Assembly: GCA_937858165.1 (NCBI GenBank)
Contig: CALLZA010000371.1
Location: 1 to 5,005, forward strand
Direction: 5' to 3'
Length of the DNA stretch: 5,005 nucleotides
Origin: an uncultured Ardenticatenia bacterium
Lineage (GTDB): Bacteria > Chloroflexota > Anaerolineae > Promineifilales > Promineifilaceae
The stretch's first letter is position 1. Every line of letters begins with the position of its first letter. The notes below the pieces were generated by a model. That model worked only from the letters and a program-made list of their open reading frames with translations, had not been told where the DNA came from and did no database searches. Shown piece by piece: positions 1 to 4,909 of this stretch. The position numbers were made by a program, and so were the translations under genes.

Positions 1-65
1 TAGTTTTCGATTCTGTCTGTTGTGTGTGGTTTGGATTAGTCTCGTGCTGTCTTTTTTTTTTTTTT
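1..65. other. Sequencing noise and poly-T outside the adapter (artefact)
   Basis: This T/G-rich stretch ends in a run of T from about 53 to 66, directly outside the P5 oligo. It mirrors the poly-A and noise at the other end of the contig. Such sequence arises when a read runs through a short insert and its adapter, then off the end of the molecule. It should be trimmed and carries no biological annotation. Confidence 0.93.
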
Positions 66-135
66 TATGCTGCGGCGACCACCGAGATCTACACTAGATC
101 GCTCGTCGGCAGCGTCAGATGTGTATAAGAGACAG
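66..135 (+). other. Illumina Nextera P5 / i5 index / Read 1 transposase adapter (artefact)
   Basis: The order is P5 flow-cell oligo (66-94, with mismatches to the recalled sequence at 66, 70 and 72), index TAGATCGC (95-102), Read 1 tail TCGTCGGCAGCGTC (103-116) and the Tn5 mosaic end AGATGTGTATAAGAGACAG (117-135). An ATG created at 67 by the imperfect P5 opens a frame beginning MLRRPPRSTLDRSSAASD that runs straight into the real gene downstream, giving a false N-terminus. True insert sequence starts at 136. Confidence 0.98.
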
Positions 136-402
136 GAAGCTGCCTATCGACGCCTTGAAAATTACCAACGCAGTTGGGAGGTCGTCAACGTGACGCCGAC
201 AATCGTCCTGGAGGCTGTTCGCGGCGTTATCGATCATCAGTTGAGCTTTTGGGACGCACTTATCTGGGCCACAGCCAAACTTAATCAGATAGCGGTTATA
301 CTGAGTGAAGACTTCAGATCGGGTGCCTCCCTGGAAGGCGTCCGCTTTGTTAACCCATTGAGCGACGACTTCGACCTTGAGCTATGGCTAGGCAACGAGT
401 AA
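136..402 (+). CDS. PIN-domain protein, VapC-type toxin, C-terminal fragment (5' end lost)
   Basis: These 88 codons are the end of a PIN-domain ribonuclease, the toxin of VapBC-type type II toxin-antitoxin pairs, which cleaves RNA using Mg2+ held by clustered acidic residues. The diagnostic C-terminal half is present: FWDALIWATA with the third conserved acid (Asp40 of the fragment, codon 253-255), then a beta-strand and LSEDF (Asp59), then the usual EGVRFVNP ending. Typical family members are about 130-140 residues, so roughly 45-55 N-terminal residues are missing, including the first catalytic Asp; the antitoxin gene, normally just upstream, would also lie off the contig. The 23 residues encoded before 136 are adapter and must be removed. 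The gene ends with TAA and converges on the aconitase X gene 25 bp away. Family is confident; which VapC subfamily is not determinable. Confidence 0.88.
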   Translation, partial: EAAYRRLENYQRSWEVVNVTPTIVLEAVRGVIDHQLSFWDALIWATAKLNQIAVILSEDFRSGASLEGVRFVNPLSDDFDLELWLGNE

Positions 403-427
403 CCTGGCTGATACGACAATTACCTGA

Positions 428-2197
428 TCACTGAGAGCCGTCGGCCGTAATCGTGACCACATCACCGTCCTTAAGCTGTTTGTACTGTTCGCCGCCAGCC
501 ACCACCACCGGCACCTCCACCCCATACATCTCCCGCGCCACGGCCGCGCCCAGGGCCAATATCCCGTCCATCTCGGCCAGCACGATAGCCGCCGGGGCCG
601 TGCCCAACCGCGCCGCTTCCAGCAGGATGCTGCTGGCGCTGCTGCTGCCTTTGCCCACCGGCATTACCAGCACCCGCCCGCTGACGTTCGCGCCGCACTG
701 CGGGTGGCGCTGGTCGATGATGTCGCCCGTCGTCGGCTCCAGCCCGCCCCAGAGGCTGAGGGGAGCGTCGAGCACGAGCGCAGTGGGCAGTAGGTCAGTG
801 TTCAGTGGGGCACGCGGTGATGGCTGCTGCTCTGGCAATTGATGACTGGCCAATGGCCACTGGCCACTGACTGACTGACCTACTGAATACTGATCACGCT
901 CCTCTGCCCCCCTGCCCCCCTGCTCCCCTGCCCACAATCCAGCATCGCGCCAACCCACGCCCGCCGCCCCCGACCGCACGCACTCCTCCAGACTGCCATA
1001 GACCACCTGCAAGCCGATGTTGCCCGGCGAGTAGTGGGCGAACTTGCCGGAGTTGGTCATCAGTACGCCACCGCGCGCGCGGACGATGGGCGTGACGACG
1101 ACGCAGGTATCGACGATGACCTGCACGCCCATGGCCCGCAGCCGCGCCAGCCAGCCCCGCTGTTGCAGCGCCGCCAGCGCCAGTCGGTGGGTGCAGACGA
1201 TGAACTCCACCTCCGGACGCGGCGGGTGCGCCTCCACCAGCGGCAGCAGCCGGGCGAACTCGTCGAGCGAGAAGTGGGGGCTGCCCAGCGCCACCACGTC
1301 GATCGGCCCATCGGGCGCGGTGGACAGAACGCCCAGCGCCGACCGCAGGTCGTCGAGCGTCACGTCAACCACCCGTTCCGGCGGCTGCCCTCCAAAGACG
1401 CCGTCGAGGGTCGGCGCTTCCGGCGTCACCCCCACGGCGTGGAACAGCGCCACCCCGCCGGAAGAGGCCGCCGCCGCGCCCAGAGCCTTGAGCTGGTCTT
1501 CTGTCGTGTCCGGCAACAGCCCGGTGATGACCGGAATCTTCGTCCCTGTCCGCATCCCCAGCCAGTAGCCGAGCACGGGAAACAGCACGTCCTCGCCCAG
1601 CAGGCGCGCCGGAATGTCGCACAGGCGGAAGAGCAGTTGGCCGCGCCGGTTCTCGGCCCGGTGCAGCCCTACGTCCGGCGCGCGGCCGGTGATGGCACAG
1701 CAGATGTCGATGAAGTCGCCGTAGCGGTTGGTGCGCGCCCCCAGCACGGAGTTGGCGAAGACGATGGCATTGCTCTCCGCCCAGGCGATCTGCGCCCCCA
1801 GGGGCGGCCGGTGCAGCGCCTGGTACGGGGCGCAGGTAAACGTCGGCCGGCAGCCCATCGCCTCGTAGGCCTGCATCATGCGCGTCGCCCACTGGCCGAC
1901 CTGCGCCGTGCCGCGGAACACCTCCGGGTGCAGCAAGTCCATCGCCCCGACGTTGAGCGTCGTCGGCACGGCCACGCGCGCCCCACCGCTGACCAGGCGC
2001 TCGGCAAACTCCAGCCCGGAGTAGCCGTGATAGAGGCAGCCGTCGATGTGGGCCGACTCGATGTCCAGCAGTCGCGGCGCGCCATAGACGCCGGCCATCG
2101 TCACCAGGATGCGCATCGCCATCTGCGTCGCCGCGCCCATCTCCCCGGCCAGCATGGCCGCGTCGCGCTCGGTTAACTGTACTGCGTCGTTCGCCAT
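428..2197 (-). CDS. Aconitase X (AcnX), large and swivel domains fused in one chain
   Basis: The 589-residue protein belongs to the aconitase X family, cytoplasmic Fe-S hydro-lyases. Characterised members are cis-3-hydroxy-L-proline dehydratase (bacteria) and phosphomevalonate dehydratase of the archaeal mevalonate pathway; no neighbour here decides between these or another substrate. Residues 1 to about 415 form the large catalytic part, with family-like blocks SAHIDG (48-53), VPTTLNVGAMD (77-87), FTCAPY (120-125, Cys122), WAESNAIVFANSVLGARTN (139-157), GLHRAENRRG (177-186), DTCVV (364-368, Cys365) and TNSGKFAHY (381-389). Cys122 and Cys365 are likely cluster ligands; other candidates are Cys166, Cys167, Cys335 and Cys406. 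Residues about 474-589 are the swivel domain: LSLWGG, RHPQ, GKGSSS (515-520), AAIVLAEMDGILALGA. The stretch 422-473 is a low-complexity linker encoded by repeats. The ATG at 2195-2197 follows GGAG (2205-2208) by 7 nt and fits the family N-terminus. Family assignment is strong, substrate open. Confidence 0.93.
   Translation of the reverse strand: MANDAVQLTERDAAMLAGEMGAATQMAMRILVTMAGVYGAPRLLDIESAHIDGCLYHGYSGLEFAERLVSGGARVAVPTTLNVGAMDLLHPEVFRGTAQVGQWATRMMQAYEAMGCRPTFTCAPYQALHRPPLGAQIAWAESNAIVFANSVLGARTNRYGDFIDICCAITGRAPDVGLHRAENRRGQLLFRLCDIPARLLGEDVLFPVLGYWLGMRTGTKIPVITGLLPDTTEDQLKALGAAAASSGGVALFHAVGVTPEAPTLDGVFGGQPPERVVDVTLDDLRSALGVLSTAPDGPIDVVALGSPHFSLDEFARLLPLVEAHPPRPEVEFIVCTHRLALAALQQRGWLARLRAMGVQVIVDTCVVVTPIVRARGGVLMTNSGKFAHYSPGNIGLQVVYGSLEECVRSGAAGVGWRDAGLWAGEQGGRGAEERDQYSVGQSVSGQWPLASHQLPEQQPSPRAPLNTDLLPTALVLDAPLSLWGGLEPTTGDIIDQRHPQCGANVSGRVLVMPVGKGSSSASSILLEAARLGTAPAAIVLAEMDGILALGAAVAREMYGVEVPVVVAGGEQYKQLKDGDVVTITADGSQ
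781..932. repeat. Composite CAGT-type and G-rich repeat inside the aconitase X gene
   Basis: Three repetitive blocks lie in the linker-coding part of the gene: CAGT units at 781-810; alternating ACTGGCCA / TGGCCACTG / CTGACTGACTGACC units at 844-893; and a run of (C)TGCCCC-type units at 899-932, which reads as GGGGAGCAGGGGGGCAG on the coding strand. A perfect 12-bp inverted repeat pairs 788-799 with 874-885. From memory, similar mixtures of CAGT/TGGCCA units and GGGGAGCA units occur as intergenic repeats in filamentous cyanobacteria and Chloroflexota. Here they are translated in frame as residues about 422-473. The repeat structure is seen directly; the family link is recollection. Confidence 0.8.
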
Positions 2198-2432
2198 TGT
2201 CTTTCTCCAACACCTTCAGACCAGCCATTGTACGCCCCGCGCCACGCCAGGCAACTCGGCCCCCTTGTGCCGAAAAGCACAATGTTGACAATGCAACCAT
2301 TGAGCTATTAGACTGCAAGTTGTCTGTCGCCGGTTCCTATGGATAACTTCCCCACTCCCCGCCAAGGGATGGCTGCGGACACGCCTGTGAAACATGTCCC
2401 ACGGGCGATCACTTCCCACCATCGGAGGATAT
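2198..2432. promoter_or_regulatory. Divergent intergenic region; candidate promoter at 2285-2311 (+)
   Basis: This 235-bp spacer separates the outward-facing aconitase X (-) and ScyD-like (+) genes and must hold both promoters. A perfect TTGACA lies at 2285-2290, followed after only 15 nt by TATTAG (2306-2311), a 4/6 match to the -10 consensus; the short spacing lowers confidence. An inverted repeat CAATG-CAAC-CATTG (2289-2302) overlaps this box, with a third CAATG at 2280-2284, a possible operator. The first ~80 bp upstream of aconitase X carry only its GGAG ribosome site (2205-2208). I see no riboswitch or small gene here. Confidence 0.4.
2424..2428 (+). promoter_or_regulatory. Ribosome binding site deciding the start of the ScyD-like gene
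   Basis: GGAGG is placed 4 nt upstream of the ATG at 2433. An in-frame ATG at 2394 would add 13 residues (MSHGRSLPTIGGY) before the signal peptide and has no such site in front of it. Choosing 2433 gives a classical signal peptide beginning MKQKQVRVALWL. Confidence 0.8.
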
Positions 2433-3599
2433 ATGAAACAAAAGCAAGTACGCGTTGCCCTCTGGCTGAGTCTGTTTGTCGTTGTGGGCCTTGTCGCGCT
2501 GGCCGCCGCCCAACAAGCGCCGCGCGCCGACCACTACGAGGTTGTCGCTGACGGTCTTAGCAGCCCACGCCACTTGGCGTTCAACGCTGAGGGCACGCTC
2601 TACGTCGCCGAGGCCGGCAGCGGCGGCGACCAGTGCATTGGCGAGGGCGAAAATCAGCGCTGCATCGGCACTTCCGGCGCGATCACCGTCATCGACGGCG
2701 ACACGCAGGAACGGCTGGCCGACGATCTCGTCTCCTACGCTCTGGCCGATGGATCGGACACGACCGGCCCGCACGACGTCGCCTGGGATGGCGAAGGCAA
2801 TCTGATGGTCATCGTCGGCCTGGGAGCCAATCCGGACCTGCGGGGCACGGACGCCTTCTTCGGCGCCATCAGCAACAACCTCGGCCAATTGGTACAGGTC
2901 GCCGCCAACGGCACGTGGACGAACGAGATCGACGTGGCGGCCTACGAGGCGACCGCCAACCCCGACGGGGGCGAGCTTGACAGCAACCCCTACGCCATCG
3001 AGCGCGTTGACGGCGGCTATCTGATGGCCGACGCCGGGGCCAACGCCCTGCTCCACGTGGCCGACGACGGCACCATCACCACGGCGGCCGTCTTCCCCAA
3101 CCGGATGGTCGAGTACCCGTCCGGCAGCGGCGAAATGATGCCCATGCAGGCCGTGCCGACCAGTGTTGACGTCGGGCCGGACGGGGCTTACTACGTCGGC
3201 CAGCTGACCGGCTTCCCGTTCCCGGTCGATGGGGCCAACATCTACCGCGTTGTCGAGGGCGAGGAGCCGGAGGTCTATGCTGAGGGCTTCACCAACATCG
3301 TTGATCTCGCCTTTGCCGAAGACGGCACGCTCTACGTCGTCGAGATCACCTCCAACAGTCTGCTCTCCGGCGACCCCCACGGCGCGCTCATCCGGCTGGA
3401 AGACGACGGCAGTCAGACCGTCATCGCCGACGACCTGTTCATGCCCGGCGGCGTGGCCATCGGCCAGGATGGCTATCTTTACGTGACCACCCGCGCCGCG
3501 TTGGGCGACGGCATGGGCGAGGTGTTGCGCATCAACGCCCAGTTCACCGCCTACTTGCCGGTCATCGTCCCGCCGGGCACGGCCGAGACCACACCCTAG
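2433..3599 (+). CDS. Secreted ScyD/ScyE-family beta-propeller protein
   Basis: The 388-residue protein starts with a signal peptide: basic n-region KQKQVR, hydrophobic core VALWLSLFVVVGLVAL, and a likely cleavage after Ala26 (ALAAA|QQ). Mature residues 35-368 repeat the pattern 'GLSSPRHLAFNAEGTLYVAEAG', 'GPHDVAWDGEGNLMVI', 'VPTSVDVGPDGAYYVGQLTG', 'FTNIVDLAFAEDGTLYVVEI', 'MPGGVAIGQDGYLYVTT', that is, blades of a six-bladed NHL/SMP-30-like propeller. This matches the ScyD/ScyE family, named after scytonemin-cluster proteins of cyanobacteria but widespread in Chloroflexota and Actinomycetota, where function is unknown. Cys68 and Cys77 (QCIGEGENQRC) could form a disulfide outside the cell. The last residues, FTAYLPVIVPPGTAETTP, lie beyond the propeller. 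No scytonemin genes are nearby, so a pigment role is not supported. It is transcribed alone, divergently from aconitase X. No catalytic motif is evident; binding or scaffold function is possible. Confidence 0.9.
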   Translation: MKQKQVRVALWLSLFVVVGLVALAAAQQAPRADHYEVVADGLSSPRHLAFNAEGTLYVAEAGSGGDQCIGEGENQRCIGTSGAITVIDGDTQERLADDLVSYALADGSDTTGPHDVAWDGEGNLMVIVGLGANPDLRGTDAFFGAISNNLGQLVQVAANGTWTNEIDVAAYEATANPDGGELDSNPYAIERVDGGYLMADAGANALLHVADDGTITTAAVFPNRMVEYPSGSGEMMPMQAVPTSVDVGPDGAYYVGQLTGFPFPVDGANIYRVVEGEEPEVYAEGFTNIVDLAFAEDGTLYVVEITSNSLLSGDPHGALIRLEDDGSQTVIADDLFMPGGVAIGQDGYLYVTTRAALGDGMGEVLRINAQFTAYLPVIVPPGTAETTP

Positions 3600-3619
3600 C
3601 CACCAACTCATAGAGAAAG

Positions 3620-3672
3620 CATCCACAGATGACACAGATTTAGCTCTTAGAAATCTGCGTAATCTGTGGATG
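3620..3672. repeat. Long imperfect hairpin repeat (ATCCACAGAT type)
   Basis: Two 22-nt arms, 3620-3641 and 3651-3672, pair with two mismatches around a 9-nt loop (3642-3650). The outer arm reads ATCCACAGAT and the closing arm AATCTGCGTAATCTGTGGAT. From memory, AATCTGCGTAATCTGTGGAT-like words recur between genes in many unrelated bacterial genomes, so this looks like one copy of a dispersed palindromic element. It lies 20 bp past the ScyD-like stop codon and may also stop or stabilise that transcript. It has no U-tract of its own. Confidence 0.82.
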
Positions 3673-3691
3673 ATTCTTCTATAAGATAAAC

Positions 3692-3719
3692 GGGGTTGCT
3701 CCACGGTTGGAGCAACCCG
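3692..3719. terminator. Bidirectional intrinsic terminator between convergent genes
   Basis: GGGTTGCTCC (3693-3702) pairs perfectly with GGAGCAACCC (3709-3718); A3703-T3708 extends the stem to 11 bp with a CGGT loop. On the minus strand it begins 16 nt after the pentapeptide-repeat stop and is followed by CGTTTATCTTAT, a fair U-rich tract. On the plus strand it is followed by GTTCATCTCTTTCGCTT, a weaker one. It sits between the ScyD-like (+) and pentapeptide-repeat (-) genes and probably serves both, mainly the latter. Confidence 0.75.
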
Positions 3720-3734
3720 TTCATCTCTTTCGCT

Positions 3735-4466
3735 TCAGGGCTTGTGCTTGCCCGGCGACAGACTGCGCAGCAGCCGCAGCCGCAAGCTCTGTTCCCCTTC
3801 GTACTGCGCCCCGCGGAGCGAGCCGACCTTGACCAACTGATCGCGGGTGATGATCGTCTGGCGCAAGTCAACGTCGCTGAAGTCCGCGTCAATCACGTTG
3901 GCCCGGGTCAGGTCGGCGTGCCACAGGATGGCCCCGGCGCAATGGGCGCGGCTCATGTCGGCCCCGACCAGGCGCGCTTCCTGCAAGATCGCTTTCTCCA
4001 GGTGCGTATCCCACAACAGCGCCTCGCCCAGGTCGGCCCCGCTGAGCACAGCCCGGCGGAAATCGGCGTTGCTGAGGCGCGCGCCGCGCATGTCGGCCTC
4101 GGTCAGGTTAGCCAGCCGCGCGTCGGCCAAACGCATGTCGATCCACAACATCTTGGCGCGGCGCAGATCGGCTTCCTGCAAGACCGCCCGCTCCATGCGG
4201 CACTGGCGCAAATCGGCATCGGCCAGGTTGGCCTGCGACAGACAGGCCCGCGATAGCGTGGCCTCACGCAGCACGGCCCCGCTCAGATTCACCTGGCTCA
4301 GGTCGGCATCGGTCAAATCGACGCCACGCAAGGGCGCACCGGACAGGTCTAGCCCGACCAGCGAAATACCCGTCAGATTTGCGCCGGACAGGTCTCGGCC
4401 CTCACCCAGCAGGTCCAGCACCTCCGGGCGCGACAGCCGCCCGCCCGCCCCTTCCCGGTTTGCCAA
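3735..4466 (-). CDS. Pentapeptide-repeat protein, 36 uninterrupted pentads
   Basis: Residues 25-204 of this 243-residue protein divide without a break into 36 pentads of the x(L/M/F)xxA type (DLSGA, NLTGI, SLVGL ... DFSDV, DLRQT), enough for nine 20-residue coils of a right-handed quadrilateral beta-helix. The N-terminal RLSRPEVLDLLGEGR is a short helix cap; the C-terminal TIITRDQLVKVGSLRGAQY is the usual closing segment, followed by a basic tail (RLRLLRSLSPGKHKP). There is no signal peptide or membrane segment, so it is probably cytoplasmic. Family roles are mostly unknown; a few (Qnr, MfpA) bind gyrase, but nothing here shows that. The start is uncertain: the frame is open back to a TAA at 4497-4499 and contains no upstream ATG, so the TTG at 4464-4466, preceded by GGGAAGAGAGG, is the best candidate; GTG at residue 16 is less likely. 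It is transcribed alone and ends in its own terminator. Confidence 0.88.
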   Translation of the reverse strand: MANREGAGGRLSRPEVLDLLGEGRDLSGANLTGISLVGLDLSGAPLRGVDLTDADLSQVNLSGAVLREATLSRACLSQANLADADLRQCRMERAVLQEADLRRAKMLWIDMRLADARLANLTEADMRGARLSNADFRRAVLSGADLGEALLWDTHLEKAILQEARLVGADMSRAHCAGAILWHADLTRANVIDADFSDVDLRQTIITRDQLVKVGSLRGAQYEGEQSLRLRLLRSLSPGKHKP

Positions 4467-4839
4467 CGCCTCTCTTCCCGTGGCCGCGCCCGAACGTTAC
4501 TGCCCGGACGGTTCCCGTTATGCGGCGCGCCGTCGCGCCACGGCCCAGAGGCAATCGCCATGCCCATCCTGTAGTGCGATCGTCCTCTGTTCAATGTTAC
4601 CTACAGTCAAGCATAGCGTACTTCGCCCAATTCGTCACTCTTGGCAGCCGTTTCTCTGGGCTTTCTAGCGGCCGCCCGCGACAGCCATCGATCCGCTTCA
4701 AGGAGTGCGCATCCTCACATGCGCGTCGCTACCGGTGGCCGTTTGACAGGCGTGACCGTCGGCATCCTCAGATGCGGACGCCACTGGTAGGCGTTGGCGA
4801 CATCGCCATGGATCTTCCGGCGACTCGACTACTTCAGGC
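4467..4839. other. Noncoding region upstream of the pentapeptide-repeat gene
   Basis: I see no credible gene in these 373 bases; the open frames crossing them lack family features and some read into adapter. On the minus strand GTGACG (4633-4638), a 17-nt spacer and TATGCT (4610-4615) give a weak candidate promoter (4/6 matches in each box) that would leave a leader of about 135 nt before the pentapeptide-repeat gene. The distal part holds the repeated hairpins described separately. The end at 4839 is the adapter junction, so the next gene is not visible. Confidence 0.55.
4707..4807. repeat. Two related hairpins in a degenerate ~53-bp tandem repeat
   Basis: GCATCCTCA[C/G]ATGCG occurs at 4709-4723 and 4762-4776 with one difference. 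The first copy folds as GCGCAT (4707-4712) with ATGCGC (4719-4724). The second folds as CGTCgGCATC with GATGCgGACG (4757-4780, loop CTCA, one G-G mismatch). Sequence after each copy is also related (CGCTACCGGTGGCCGTTTG versus CGCCACTGGTAGGCGTTGG, 14 of 19 equal), suggesting a decayed tandem repeat with a period of about 53 bp. A small inverted repeat GGCGA-CA-TCGCC follows at 4796-4807. Function unknown. Confidence 0.6.
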
Positions 4840-4909
4840 CTGTCTCTTATACACATCTGACGCTGCCGACGAGCGATCTAGTGTAGATCTCGGTGGTCGC
4901 AGTATCATT
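4840..4909 (-). other. Illumina Nextera adapter, reverse complement of the 5' copy (artefact)
   Basis: In order: mosaic end CTGTCTCTTATACACATCT (4840-4858), Read 1 tail complement GACGCTGCCGACGA (4859-4872), index complement GCGATCTA (4873-4880), and P5 complement (4881-4909, one mismatch at 4901). This matches read-through of short inserts by Read 2. A plus-strand frame from the insert continues into it and yields the false C-terminus CLLYTSDAADERSSVD. True insert sequence ends at 4839. Confidence 0.98.

Noticed and set aside
844..932. Possible CRISPR array or satellite in the repeat block
   Set aside because: The units are only 4-8 bases, overlap each other and have no spacers of constant length; the block lies inside a translated gene.
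1034..2176. Long plus-strand frame of 380 codons antisense to aconitase X
   Set aside because: Its product is rich in Arg, His, Gln and Pro without any recognisable domain. It mirrors the codon structure of a strong GC-rich gene on the other strand, which has clear family motifs throughout.
2433..3599. Scytonemin biosynthesis role for the ScyD/ScyE-family protein
   Set aside because: The family name comes from that cluster, but no scytonemin genes are nearby and homologues occur widely in organisms that do not make the pigment.
2409..3704. Minus-strand frame of 431 codons opposite the ScyD-like gene
   Set aside because: It is an antisense shadow: no family motif, and the opposite strand has a signal peptide, a good ribosome site and repeated propeller blades. 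It would also have to read through the hairpin repeat and the terminator stem.
3696..4256. Plus-strand frame with regular QVG/AQIG-like repeats
   Set aside because: The apparent repeats are the complementary reading of the pentapeptide codons; the pentad pattern on the minus strand is far more regular and family-typical.
3735..4466. Quinolone-resistance (Qnr-like) assignment of the pentapeptide protein
   Set aside because: The fold is shared, but I see none of the specific loop features of Qnr proteins and the repeats are uninterrupted. The general family name is all the sequence supports.
66..4909. Seventy-base terminal inverted repeats as ends of a mobile element or linear plasmid
   Set aside because: The repeats match P5, index, Nextera tail and Tn5 mosaic end in the exact library order, so they are added in the laboratory. 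The Tn5 mosaic end here does not indicate a natural Tn5 copy.
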